64,000 bases of DNA from Thiobacillus sp. (lineage in GTDB: Bacteria; Pseudomonadota; Gammaproteobacteria; Burkholderiales; Thiobacillaceae). The stretch spans positions 1 through 64,000 of the forward strand of contig JAUYCF010000040.1 in the NCBI GenBank assembly GCA_030692355.1, in the 5' to 3' direction. The position numbers and the translations under genes are program-made. Below the pieces are notes generated by a model. It searched no databases and was not told the DNA's origin. It was given only the letters and a program-made list of their open reading frames with translations. This document shows positions 54,893 through 62,783 of this stretch, piece after piece; the first letter of the stretch is position 1; each line of letters opens with the position of its first letter.

Positions 54893-55168
54893 ATGAACCA
54901 TACGCTACTGATTTCCGCCTTGCTCGCAACGCTCAGCCTGGCCGCCTGTGACAATCCGACCGTCGTCAATGTGCCCGCCACGCCTGTCGCGGTGCCCGGT
55001 CCCGCGGGTCCGCAGGGTGAAACCGGCAGCCAGGGCGCAACCGGCTATCAGGGCGAGACCGGCAGCCAGGGTGCAACCGGCTATCAGGGCAATGAGGGTG
55101 TCCAGGGCGAAACCGGTGCGACCGGCGATCAAACCACGGTAATCGTGGTGCCGGCCGAAACGAACTGA
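54893..55168 (+). CDS. Collagen-like lipoprotein
   Basis: 91 residues. Lipobox TLSLAAC at 13-19 gives a lipid-anchored N-terminus. After a short linker come 15 consecutive Gly-X-Y triplets (GPAGPQGETGSQGATGYQ and so on) with an internal ETGSQGATGYQG repeat, then a hydrophobic-polar tail (TTVIVVPAETN). A triple-helical stalk of this length would be short. Cell-surface collagen-like repeats are uncommon in betaproteobacterial housekeeping regions. Confidence 0.8.
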   Translation: MNHTLLISALLATLSLAACDNPTVVNVPATPVAVPGPAGPQGETGSQGATGYQGETGSQGATGYQGNEGVQGETGATGDQTTVIVVPAETN

Positions 55169-55196
55169 ATCCACTCATTCATTCGAGGCGCGCAAC

Positions 55197-55352
55197 ATGT
55201 TGGGAACTATACTGTTGGTCGTCCTGATCCTGATACTGCTTGGCGCGATTCCGCGCTGGTCGCATAGCAAGAATTGGGGCTACGGTCCCAGCGGCGGTCT
55301 GGGTCTACTGGTGATCATCCTCATCATCCTGCTGTTGATGGGAAAGTTGTAA
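55197..55352 (+). CDS. DUF3309 small membrane protein, 51 aa
   Basis: MLGTILLVVLILILLGAIPR, then WSHSKNWGYGPSGGLGLLVI and ILIILLLMGKL: two hydrophobic helices around a WGYGPSGG turn, the DUF3309 pattern. It lies 28 bp after the collagen-like lipoprotein and probably shares its transcript. Function unknown, often stress-associated. Confidence 0.85.
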   Translation: MLGTILLVVLILILLGAIPRWSHSKNWGYGPSGGLGLLVIILIILLLMGKL

Positions 55353-55418
55353 CGGCTTGTTGCGTGCTGGGGGCCGGCTGATGTGCCCCTGCAGTCGTGC
55401 CTGCTTGATGGAGGATTG

Positions 55419-56828
55419 ATGGTTTCAACGACACTGAAATCGACGCGCCGGCAGCCGCATCCGCAGTATTGGCCGGCCACTTTTCTGTTCGTTCTGGCCG
55501 GTTGCAGCAGCCTGCCGACCATCGTTCCCGACCTGGCGCGACGCCCCGGCCCGCCCGTGCAACTTGAAAGCGCGGGTGGGCCGTTATCCGTTGCGCACAG
55601 CAAGGCGATCCTCGACCGGCTTGAAGGCAGCGGTCAGAGCACTGGCCTCTTCGAGCGCCATCTGGCGCTCGAAGAGGCCATCGTGGGCAGCCCGCTGACC
55701 ATCGGCAACCAGGTGCGCTTGTTGCAGGACGGCCCAGCCACCTACCAGGCGATGTACGCCGCCATCCTGGCGGCGCAAGACCACATCAACCTGGAAACCT
55801 ATATCCTCGACGACGACGAGGTTGGCCAGCGTTTTGCGCAGGCGCTCATCGCCAGGCAGGCGCAGGGCGTGCAGGTCAACCTCATCCGTGACAGCGTGGG
55901 CACCCTCGGCACGCCCGCGGCCTTCTTCCAGCAACTGACCGACAGCGGTGTGCAGGTGCTCGAATTCAACCCCATCAACCCCCTGCTGTCGCGCAAGGAA
56001 TGGACCCTGAATCAGCGCGACCATCGCAAGCTGCTGATTGTCGACGGGCACACGGCGTTTCTCGGCGGCATCAACATCAGCAGCGTCTACTCCGGCGGCT
56101 CGTTCAGCCATCGCTCACGTCACCCGCCCGACGGCGGGGTGGCGTGGCGCGACACCGATCTGCAACTGCAGGGACCGGTGGTGGCCGAGTTGCAGAAGCT
56201 GTTCCTTGCGACCTGGGAAAAGCAGAAGGGCGAGCCGCTGCCCGGGAAGAACTACTTCCCGCCCCTCGAACACGTGGGCCCGCACGTGGTGCGGGCGATC
56301 GGCAGTTCGCCCGAGGAACCCTTCAGCCTGATCTATGCCACGCTGCTGTCGGCCATCGCCAGCGCCGAAGTCAGCGTGAATATTACCAACGCGTATTTCG
56401 TCCCCGACCCGCAGCTGCTCGACGCGCTCGAAGCGGCCGCCGGACGCGGCGTCGGCGTCACCCTGATCCTGCCCAGCCAGACCGACTCCTGGCTGGTGTT
56501 CCACGCCGGACGCAACTACTACGACCGGCTGCTGCGCGCGGGGGTGAAAATCCATGAGCGGCAGGGCGTGATCCTGCATTCCAAGACCGCGCTGATCGAC
56601 GGCGTCTGGGCCACGGTCGGCTCGACCAATCTCGACTGGCGCAGTTTCCTGCACAACTACGAGCTGAACGCGGTCGTGCTGGGGGCGGAGTTTGGCAAGC
56701 AGGTGCAGGCGATGTTCGACAAGGATCTGGCGGCGTCCGAGACCATCACGCTCGAGCAGTGGCGGCGCCGCCCGCTCGATCTGCGACTCAAGGAATGGTT
56801 CGCGCGGGTCTGGGAGTACTGGCTGTGA
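55419..56828 (+). CDS. Phospholipase D-like (cardiolipin synthase type) lipoprotein
   Basis: 469 residues. The N-terminal lipobox FVLAGCSS suggests outer- or inner-membrane anchoring. The two HKD catalytic motifs are intact: NQRDHRKLLIVDGHTAFLGG and VILHSKTALIDGVWATVGST. Cardiolipin synthases of the Cls family share this layout, but a lipoprotein N-terminus in place of two TM helices is a variant. GGAGG sits five bases before the ATG at 55419. Confidence 0.85.
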   Translation: MVSTTLKSTRRQPHPQYWPATFLFVLAGCSSLPTIVPDLARRPGPPVQLESAGGPLSVAHSKAILDRLEGSGQSTGLFERHLALEEAIVGSPLTIGNQVRLLQDGPATYQAMYAAILAAQDHINLETYILDDDEVGQRFAQALIARQAQGVQVNLIRDSVGTLGTPAAFFQQLTDSGVQVLEFNPINPLLSRKEWTLNQRDHRKLLIVDGHTAFLGGINISSVYSGGSFSHRSRHPPDGGVAWRDTDLQLQGPVVAELQKLFLATWEKQKGEPLPGKNYFPPLEHVGPHVVRAIGSSPEEPFSLIYATLLSAIASAEVSVNITNAYFVPDPQLLDALEAAAGRGVGVTLILPSQTDSWLVFHAGRNYYDRLLRAGVKIHERQGVILHSKTALIDGVWATVGSTNLDWRSFLHNYELNAVVLGAEFGKQVQAMFDKDLAASETITLEQWRRRPLDLRLKEWFARVWEYWL

Positions 56829-56930
56829 GCCGGGGCCACGGCTACAAGCATGTCGTGATGGTTGTCGTGGCCCGCTTCGCCCTCACCGCGGGCTGAATGC
56901 CGGCGCCCGTCCAGGGCGTACCTGGCAACC

Positions 56931-57398
56931 TCATCGCGCGAGCGCGCGGTCGATCTTGTCGTCCATCTCGCCGACCAGAGCGGCCAGGCCGTTGGTGGCC
57001 TCGTCGATGGATTGCTTCGTCGACTGCGTCACCGTGTCCATGCGCGTGTCGACAGCCAGGATCACCCCGCGCAATTGCGCAAACTCCTGCTCGATCTGCG
57101 TGCGCAGTTCATCGATGCGCGAGGTCTCGGCACTTTCCGCCAGTTTCCGCTGCGCCTGCAGTTCCTGATTGTGGCGGCGCGACTCCATCAGCATGTTGGT
57201 GCGCAGCGCCAGGGCATAGAGGACGAAAAGCGCCACCAGGACCAGCGTGACGCCAAGCAGGATCACGCCCAGCGGACCCTCGACATCGAATGCTACGAAT
57301 GACAGCGTGGTGGGCGCGATGAGTACCGGCCAGTTGACCAGGGTGAAGACGCCCAACAGAAGCAATGCCACCAGGATGATTGCGCCGAGAAAATTCAT
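56931..57398 (-). CDS. Two-TM, coiled-coil membrane protein (LapA-like)
   Basis: 155 residues: two hydrophobic helices (FLGAIILVALLLLGVFTLV and LGVILLGVTLVLVALFVLYA) then a long coiled coil (MESRRHNQELQAQRKLAESA ... SIDEATNGLAALVGEMDDKI). It resembles LapA/DUF1049 proteins in layout only. Likely inner-membrane, with a cytoplasmic coil. Function unknown. Confidence 0.6.
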   Translation of the reverse strand: MNFLGAIILVALLLLGVFTLVNWPVLIAPTTLSFVAFDVEGPLGVILLGVTLVLVALFVLYALALRTNMLMESRRHNQELQAQRKLAESAETSRIDELRTQIEQEFAQLRGVILAVDTRMDTVTQSTKQSIDEATNGLAALVGEMDDKIDRALAR

Positions 57399-57460
57399 AC
57401 GTTCCCTTTCATTGATCGAAAATAAACCATTGGCCCGGCTTTCGCCGGAATGACGCAGTT

Positions 57461-58444
57461 TTACTTGCGTAAGCTTTGCGCTGTCTGCTGACGCAGATAT
57501 TCACTCCGTTTCATGTCCATATAAGCGGTTCGGCTGACTTCGCGCAATTGGCGGGGATATTGCTCGGTGGCGTTGAACCATCTGTGCAGGCGTTTCTGGA
57601 GCTGAATAGACGGCGGCTCGGACAACGTACCCATAAAGGTGTCGATGGCGAGGTAATAGCGCATGGTGTTGCGTTCCGCCACGCCACGCATGCCTCCAAT
57701 ATATTCAGGCTGGCCGCTGGATTGCCTGCCGATAACGGTGAACCCCACCTTGCCGCTGCCAAGGGTGGCGAGGTAGGTCTTCATGGCAAGTCGGCCAGCC
57801 AATCCGTAGGCATAAGAATAGGTGAGATGCAGAAAGGTCTGGCCGTTTCCAACCGGCACAGCCTGCAGCTGGATGTGATAGTCGCGGGTACTCAGCGGCC
57901 CCTTTTCGGCATCAAGCTGGATATTCAGGTAATTCGCTGTCGCTGTGGTCACGCGATAGGTGAATTCGATCGGAAAGGCATCCTTGATGGGCTGGGGGGT
58001 TTTCTTGCCGATATAGACCGTCAGGACCGTGCGGGTCTCATCGGTCGTGGCACGGCAGTACTTGGTGTTGATATGCAGGATCAGCACATCGCACCAGCCC
58101 TCTGCGCCATTGAGTGCAGCACTGAAGGTGGAAAACGGGTAATCGACCAGGGCGTAGATGTCGCCCTTCAAGTTCTTGGACGATTCGGCGGAGTCGAGGG
58201 CCAGCGCGCGTTGAAACGGATTGTGCTGGAGTCGTTGAGCCAGAGACGCGTGTTGGGCGTGGAGCGATGCGGCGGATTGCGTGTGCGGCACGGAGGCAAA
58301 GGCCAGCCCCGCGCTGGAAAACGCGATCCCGACGAGCCACAGCCGCGTCAGCCAGGCCAACGGGTTTTTCCGGAATGCGTATCCATCGGTCTTTGCCTTC
58401 TGCCTGTCGAGATGTTCGTCACGGATTTCAGCGGCAGCTGCCAT
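57461..58444 (-). CDS. Hypothetical exported or anchored protein, 327 aa
   Basis: A charged N-terminus (about 1-30) leads to one hydrophobic span (LAWLTRLWLVGIAFSSAGLA), then a soluble domain with GDIYALVDYPFSTFSAALNG, WCDVLILHINTKYC, YLNIQLDAEKGPLSTRDYHI and YSYAYGLAGRLAMKTYLATL. The two-cysteine WCDV...KYC segment could form a disulfide. No family recognised. No clear ribosome site upstream. Confidence 0.6.
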   Translation of the reverse strand: MAAAAEIRDEHLDRQKAKTDGYAFRKNPLAWLTRLWLVGIAFSSAGLAFASVPHTQSAASLHAQHASLAQRLQHNPFQRALALDSAESSKNLKGDIYALVDYPFSTFSAALNGAEGWCDVLILHINTKYCRATTDETRTVLTVYIGKKTPQPIKDAFPIEFTYRVTTATANYLNIQLDAEKGPLSTRDYHIQLQAVPVGNGQTFLHLTYSYAYGLAGRLAMKTYLATLGSGKVGFTVIGRQSSGQPEYIGGMRGVAERNTMRYYLAIDTFMGTLSEPPSIQLQKRLHRWFNATEQYPRQLREVSRTAYMDMKRSEYLRQQTAQSLRK

Positions 58445-58471
58445 GAGGGGGCATGTCCGCTGTCATGCCGC

Positions 58472-58693
58472 TCACCCCGGTCCCTGCATCAACCAGGGAT
58501 GCCGCTTCATGCGCAGATTGCCTACCCAGCCGCAGTCCGTCGAACTGCAGCGGAAGCGGCTGACTGAGATGAACATGCTCATGAGCAAATCAACGAACCG
58601 GCGTGGCACGCGGATCGCAGGGCCGTTGCAGCGAGGGCATGCGCATCCTGGAGAGGAATAGCCCGTGCCGTCAGGCCGTCTGAAACGTGTCAT
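58472..58693 (-). CDS. Small zinc-ribbon-like protein, 73 aa
   Basis: MTRFRRPDGTGYSSPGCACP begins a basic protein with two cysteine pairs, CPRC near residue 19 and CSSTDC near residue 50, spaced like a zinc ribbon, then GWVGNLRMKRHP. It could bind nucleic acid. It lies 22 bp downstream of the CsbD gene. No family recognised. Confidence 0.5.
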   Translation of the reverse strand: MTRFRRPDGTGYSSPGCACPRCNGPAIRVPRRFVDLLMSMFISVSRFRCSSTDCGWVGNLRMKRHPWLMQGPG

Positions 58694-58715
58694 GAAGAGA
58701 TGACCAGACGGGACA

Positions 58716-58928
58716 TCAGGCGGGGTCGTTCTTGTTTTTTTCTTCAAAGTCCTTGATCTGCTTCTCGGCTTCGTCCTTCGTGACGCCATATGACTCCTGG
58801 ATCCTGCCCATCAGCTGATCGCGCTTGCCGGCGATCACGTCGAGGTGGTCGTCGGTAAGCTTGCCCCACTGCGTCTTCACCTTGCCCTTGAACTGCTTCC
58901 AGTTGCCTTCTACGATATTCCAGTCCAT
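58716..58928 (-). CDS. CsbD family stress protein
   Basis: 70 residues: MDWNIVEGNWKQFKGKVKTQ, WGKLTDDHLDVIAGKRDQL, IQESYGVTKDEAEKQIKDFE. The CsbD signature WKQFKGKVKxxWGKLTDD is clear. These proteins are strongly induced by general stress; the role is unknown. GGAG lies before the ATG at 58928. Its leader, promoter and first 15 codons are duplicated upstream of the HiPIP gene. Confidence 0.92.
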   Translation of the reverse strand: MDWNIVEGNWKQFKGKVKTQWGKLTDDHLDVIAGKRDQLMGRIQESYGVTKDEAEKQIKDFEEKNKNDPA

Positions 58929-59073
58929 TTCAATCTCCTTGGGTTTGGTTCCGACTGGCGGAATTGCCAGTCGGGGTCCACTGTTCCAGCCCACCGTCCG
59001 CTGCATGCTCACCTGCGAGCGCAGCAGAAGGCGACTGCCTGGACGCTTTTATAGAAGCGCCCGATTAAAATTC

Positions 59074-59195
59074 AACCCAGATTGTTTAGTAGTCGATTTA
59101 TGGCACGTAGGGTGCACTCCGTGCACCTTTGGGCGTCAATCGGTGCACAGAGTGCACCCTACCCAAAGCATCTCGTCCTAATGAACAATCTGGGC
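59074..59195. repeat. MITE-like element C, copy 4 (insertion in the csbD upstream region)
   Basis: 122 bp with ends AACCCAGATTGTT and GAACAATCTGGGCT and the inner TAGGGTGCACTCCGTGCAC palindrome. The flanking sequence (GATTAAAATTC left, CAAGACTAGTCGC right) aligns with uninterrupted GATGAAAGAGCAAGGCAAGT in copy B at about 59871-59890. This marks it as an insertion. Confidence 0.85.
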
Positions 59196-59221
59196 TCAAG
59201 ACTAGTCGCATACTCAAGCGC

Positions 59222-59234
59222 CGTCTGTACGGTG
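59222..59234 (-). promoter_or_regulatory. Shared stress-gene motif, copy 1
   Basis: CACCGTACAGACG on the minus strand, about 290 bp upstream of csbD (170 bp without element C). The identical 13-mer lies upstream of the flavodoxin-fold gene at 62748-62760, and a close relative (AACGCACAGACG) upstream of the Gly-zipper stress gene at 61510-61521. Confidence 0.45.
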
Positions 59235-59331
59235 GCGTACGTAGTGCGACGTTCGGTGATGGCTTTGGCGTTGATGTTTGATGTCAGGACGCTCGCACTG
59301 TTTGGGGGCGCGAGCCTGATGAAGAATCAAC

Positions 59332-59718
59332 TCAGGTCTTCTGGGTCCACAGGGTGCACCAGCCATCGGGGCTGATCTGGCCTTCGACCAGTTTGCAGCT
59401 ATTCGACCCGGCGATGAAATGCAGGCATCCGTCGCACTTCTGCCCGTCCTTCGGCTGAGCCTGGTACTGCACGCTTTCCTGGGACACTTTCGCCGCCGCC
59501 GGGGCGGCAGTGTCCGCGCTGGTATCTGGGGCGCCGGCCGGGGCAGCACCGGTTGCGGTTTCGCCCTTCTTTGAATCACAGCCAAAAAGTGCGGCCGGCA
59601 GCAGCAGGCCACAACCCACCGCCAGTGCGCCGCGCAACACCACCCTGCGGGGCGGGATTTCTTCTATTGCCGCACCCTTGAACGGCTTCCTGTTGCCTTC
59701 TTCGATATCCGTATTCAT
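59332..59718 (-). CDS. High-potential iron-sulfur protein (HiPIP) with csbD-derived N-terminus
   Basis: 128-residue precursor of a periplasmic [4Fe-4S] electron carrier. Cluster cysteines Cys95, Cys98, Cys108 and Cys121 lie in KCDGCLHFIAG, NSCKL and DGWCTLW. A twin-arginine signal PPRRVVLRGALAVG (22-35) fits Tat export of the folded protein; Cys47 after LFG could be lipidated. An Ala/Pro-rich linker follows. The first 15 residues (MNTDIEEGNRKPFKG) and the upstream DNA resemble csbD, so the gene seems to have acquired a csbD promoter and start. Confidence 0.9.
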   Translation of the reverse strand: MNTDIEEGNRKPFKGAAIEEIPPRRVVLRGALAVGCGLLLPAALFGCDSKKGETATGAAPAGAPDTSADTAAPAAAKVSQESVQYQAQPKDGQKCDGCLHFIAGSNSCKLVEGQISPDGWCTLWTQKT

Positions 59719-59980
59719 ATCAACCCCCTCTGTTTCTGGACCTGACTGGCGGAATTGCCAATCGAGCATCCTTTGTCGCAACCGGCTTCTCGCCACGTGT
59801 TCACCTCGCGCAGCACCAGGCTGCAGCGAGGCGAACTGGCGTCTGCCCAGACTGCTTTTATAGAATCTCCCGATGAAAGAGCAAGGCAAGTCGCTTGCTC
59901 GCATGGTCCGGCGGCATACCTGGGACGGCGTTCGGCGATGACCTTGGTGCGGGTATCAGGACGCTCGCGCTGCACGGGGC
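59674..59980. repeat. Duplicated stress-promoter segment, copy B (HiPIP)
   Basis: Spans HiPIP codon 15 to about 59980. It shares with copy A the GAAGGCAAC-GGAAG coding start, TGACTGGCGGAATTGCCAAT, CTTTTATAGAATC and TATCAGGACGCTCGCGCTG blocks. The remaining gap to the FMN reductase stop (59981-60072) contains no gene. Confidence 0.7.
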
Positions 59981-60072
59981 GCCCACCCCTGTTCGCAGAC
60001 GGCAGGCTGGCTGAGCAAACCGGATGGTTCGTGTCGTAGCCGAGCCATTGCCGGGACGCGGACTCGACAGGC

Positions 60073-60645
60073 TCAACCGGTCTGGCTTTTGCTCGCCGGG
60101 CTGCTTTTTGCAAGCTGCACCAGCGCCCCCAGGAGCTTCTGAATGAACTGTCGGGTCGGCTCATCGGTCAGCCTGCCGTCCGGGTTAAACCGCTGCGAGG
60201 CATTGCCGATCATCACTTCCGGTTGATTGACCACGGGCATGTCCAGCGCGACGAGGATTTGCCGCAGATGGTATTGCGCGCGGGCCGTTCCCAGGTTGCC
60301 GGTCGATGCGCCCATCATCGCCGCCGGTTTGCCTGTCCAGGCGCTTTCGCCATACGGTCTTGACGCCCAGTCGATTGCGTTTTTGAGCACGCCGGCAACT
60401 GAATAGTTGTATTCCGGCGTGGCAAACAGGATGGCATCGGCAGCCAGAATCTGTTGCTTGAATTCAAGAACGGCAGCTGGCAGCGCCATTTCGGTATCCT
60501 GATTGAAGACCGGAATGCCATGAAGTTCGACCAGACTCAGCACCACGCCGTCCGGCACCAGTTTTTGCGCCGCCTTGAGCGCAAAACGGTTGTAGGAATC
60601 TTTGCGCAGACTCCCGACGATGCCTAGAATAATTATTTCGTCCAT
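60073..60645 (-). CDS. NADPH-dependent FMN reductase (ChrR/SsuE-like)
   Basis: 190-residue flavodoxin-like quinone/chromate-type reductase: ILGIVGSLRKDSYNRFALKA (FMN phosphate loop), FATPEYNYSVAGVLKNAIDW and GASTGNLGTARAQYHLRQIL. Such enzymes reduce quinones, chromate or free FMN and protect against oxidative stress. AAGGAG precedes the ATG at 60645 by seven bases. Confidence 0.88.
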   Translation of the reverse strand: MDEIIILGIVGSLRKDSYNRFALKAAQKLVPDGVVLSLVELHGIPVFNQDTEMALPAAVLEFKQQILAADAILFATPEYNYSVAGVLKNAIDWASRPYGESAWTGKPAAMMGASTGNLGTARAQYHLRQILVALDMPVVNQPEVMIGNASQRFNPDGRLTDEPTRQFIQKLLGALVQLAKSSPASKSQTG

Positions 60646-60918
60646 TTCAAAACTCCTTGTCCTGATGCGGTAAAGCCCAGGCGGCACCGGGCACGTGCGT
60701 GGCCACCTTCGTCAGCGGCCCGGGCCCCCCGCGTTGGCCGTACGTGCTGTCGGCGGAGACCAGTACCTCGCTCAAGCAAAAGGCCTTCAAGGACATCAAG
60801 GATGGCTGATGGGCCTCGACAAGCGGGGGCGCTGCAGGTGGTCGACGATGTGGGAAATGTGCTTGGGCCTGTTAGCACTGGGCAGCGCCAACAGGCCCCT
60901 GCGGCAGGACGAACGCGT
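60646..60918. other. Intergenic stretch without a recognisable gene
   Basis: 273 bp. One plus-strand frame ends with SLKQKAFKDIKDG and a stop at about 60811, which looks like a decayed protein end, but no start or family could be assigned. No repeats of the families described here. Confidence 0.35.
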
Positions 60919-61443
60919 TCATGCCATGTTGGTGTCCTTGCTGTCGCCGACCGAAGCCTGGATAACTTCCCTTGCGATCGCCGTTTCCTGCTCCGACCGG
61001 GTCTCCGCCACCAGCACGACCTGACCGCTGGCGATCGCATCGCCAATCAGATCAGACAACCACCCGTCCTTGTTTCCGGCCCCCGGCGTGGCGCCGGCCG
61101 CAGCACCGATCAGGCCACCGAGGCTGGCACCCCAGCCCAGCATCATCAGGGACGCGACCAATGGGCTGGCGACGAACAGACTCACGCTCGCCGCTGCCAG
61201 CGCCACGGTTCCCAGCGCGCCGACGCCGGTGCCCACCGCGGTTCCGACGGTGGCGTCTACCAGTACGTCCTTCAACACCGCATCGCTGCCCTCTTGAGGC
61301 GCGGTGTCGGGCGCAGCCGGGTCGTTTGTAAAGAGTCGCAGCCGTTCGTGCGGAAGCCCCTGCTCGACGAGCCGGGAAAGCGCACTTTCGGCTTCTTCGC
61401 GGTGGGCAAAAAAGCCCGATACGTGGTGGCGGTATTCGTCCAT
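60919..61443 (-). CDS. General-stress (YflT-like) glycine-zipper protein
   Basis: 174 residues: the N-terminal domain HHVSGFFAHREEAESALSRL, VEQGLPHERLRLFTND resembles the general stress protein 17M/YflT domain. A glycine-alanine-rich membrane-active core follows (GTAVGTGVGALGTVALAAAS, GWGASLGGLIGAAAGATPG), then a C-terminal domain ending SGQVVLVAETRSEQETAIA. The start is the ATG at 61443 with AAGGAG upstream. Confidence 0.75.
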   Translation of the reverse strand: MDEYRHHVSGFFAHREEAESALSRLVEQGLPHERLRLFTNDPAAPDTAPQEGSDAVLKDVLVDATVGTAVGTGVGALGTVALAAASVSLFVASPLVASLMMLGWGASLGGLIGAAAGATPGAGNKDGWLSDLIGDAIASGQVVLVAETRSEQETAIAREVIQASVGDSKDTNMA

Positions 61444-61569
61444 GATTTTTCTCCTTGAAAATGATCCGTACGAAACAGATGGTGTAAGCCTACCCGGCGG
61501 TCTCTGAGGCGTCTGTGCGTTGTCGTACAGCGCGCCATGCTGACCTCTGGGAGCCATCACCCTGATGGC

Positions 61570-62640
61570 TTATTTGGGTCGCGGACGCGACAGCGCCGGC
61601 TGCACCGCCTGAAGCCGGCCGGCGCGCAGCTCAACCACGGCCTTTGCCACCGCGCGCGCCACATTGCGCGTTTCTTCCTGCACGGGTTCGTCCCGGTCCA
61701 GGCTGTCGTGACTGGTGGCATACGGTTCATAGTAGCCAATGTAGCGGTCGAGTCGCGCCTGTACACCGGCGTCGATGAACCCCATCCAGTCGAGCCAGTC
61801 CGACAGGGCGCGGCGCGAGCCTTCGATTCCGGCCACGTCACCGTGGACGATCAGCCCGTAGGCGCGCCCTGCCAGATGCTGCGGATAGTCCCAGCCGGCC
61901 ATCTCGAGTGTTTTTGCCTTGCCGGGATTCTTGCCCGAGGTCGCGGTGGGATCGGGGTTGCCGCCGTCGGCGCACACCAGGCGGTCGATCATCAGCTTCA
62001 ACGGGCTGGGACTCTGGTACCAATACACCGGCGAGACGATGATCACCGCGTGGGCGGCAGTCCAGCGCTCGTAGATCTCGGCCATCCAGTCGTTGGTCTG
62101 GTCGAGCGCGTGGTTCGGGTAGCAACTGCACGGCCAGTTGCACAGGGGCATCGCGGTGGATACGCAGCCCTTGCAGGGATGGATCTTGCGGCCGTATTCG
62201 GAGGCGAGCAGGCTGAGGTCGAGCACGTCGGCCTGGATGCCGGCCTGCTCCAGGGTTTCGCGCGCGATTCCCAGCAGCCGGAAGGTCTTGGACATCTCGC
62301 CCGGGCAACTGCCATCGTTGCGTGCCGAGCCGCAGATCAGCAACACCCGGGACGGGCTCGCCGGGTCGGCCCAGCGCAGTTGCGCCGCGTCGATGCGCTG
62401 TTTCGTGGCAATCCACTCGGATGACAAGTCGTAATCCGGATCGGCATAGCCCGGCCCCGCCTTCTGCGTGAAGGGGGATTTGCGGTACTCGGTGTGGGCC
62501 TGCCAGGCTATCTCTTCGAGACGGGCAAGGGAAGCGTCTTCGGCGCGGAACGCCGGATCGATGAAGGAGGCTTTAAATCGGGCACTGAATTCGGCACGTG
62601 TAAGGGGGGCCGGTGCCTGGCCCTTGCGGATTTCAATCAT
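61570..62640 (-). CDS. Flavodoxin-fold NAD(P)H-dependent oxidoreductase, 356 aa
   Basis: The N-terminal extension (about 1-100: LTRAEFSARFKASFIDPAFR, AYADPDYDLSSEW-like) precedes a flavodoxin-fold domain with VLLICGSARNDGSCPGEMSK, GIQADVLDLSLLA and IIVSPVYWYQSPSPLKLMID. A cysteine cluster (HPCKGCVSTAMPLCNWPCSC) resembles that of multimeric iron-sulfur flavoproteins. GGAG precedes the ATG at 62640. Probable stress-related reductase. Confidence 0.8.
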   Translation of the reverse strand: MIEIRKGQAPAPLTRAEFSARFKASFIDPAFRAEDASLARLEEIAWQAHTEYRKSPFTQKAGPGYADPDYDLSSEWIATKQRIDAAQLRWADPASPSRVLLICGSARNDGSCPGEMSKTFRLLGIARETLEQAGIQADVLDLSLLASEYGRKIHPCKGCVSTAMPLCNWPCSCYPNHALDQTNDWMAEIYERWTAAHAVIIVSPVYWYQSPSPLKLMIDRLVCADGGNPDPTATSGKNPGKAKTLEMAGWDYPQHLAGRAYGLIVHGDVAGIEGSRRALSDWLDWMGFIDAGVQARLDRYIGYYEPYATSHDSLDRDEPVQEETRNVARAVAKAVVELRAGRLQAVQPALSRPRPK

Positions 62641-62747
62641 GGTGGTCTCCTTTTTCCGCCAGCCTGACAAGGCAGCGGCGCGTCGACGTAACGGATTTCA
62701 TGGGGAGTTTCTCCTTGTGAAGCGACGTTGATGGCTTGGCGAGCGTT

Positions 62748-62760
62748 CGTCTGTACGGTG
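62748..62760 (-). promoter_or_regulatory. Shared stress-gene motif, copy 2
   Basis: CACCGTACAGACG on the minus strand, about 108 bp upstream of the flavodoxin-fold gene. Identical to the 13-mer at 59222-59234. Function unknown; a regulator site or part of an alternative-sigma promoter. Confidence 0.45.
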
Positions 62761-62783
62761 CCGAACAAGATACAAGAAGGAGC

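Larger units (their letters stand above)
58884..59300. repeat. Duplicated stress-promoter segment, copy A (csbD)
   Basis: From csbD codon 15 through the leader (palindrome GACTGGCGGAATTGCCAGTC at 58952-58971), the CTTTTATAGAA box (59046-59056) and, after the inserted element C, on to CAGGACGCTCGC near 59285-59296. Copy B at 59674-59980 matches throughout except that it lacks element C. Confidence 0.7.

Noticed and set aside
59332-59718. HiPIP as a simple lipoprotein
   Set aside because: An LFGC lipobox-like sequence exists, but the preceding twin-arginine motif and the need to fold a [4Fe-4S] cluster before export favour Tat. Lipidation remains only a possibility.
60646-61046. Minus-strand open frame upstream of the FMN reductase
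   Set aside because: Arg/Cys/Thr-rich translation without motifs and overlapping the better supported YflT-like gene; probably a shadow.
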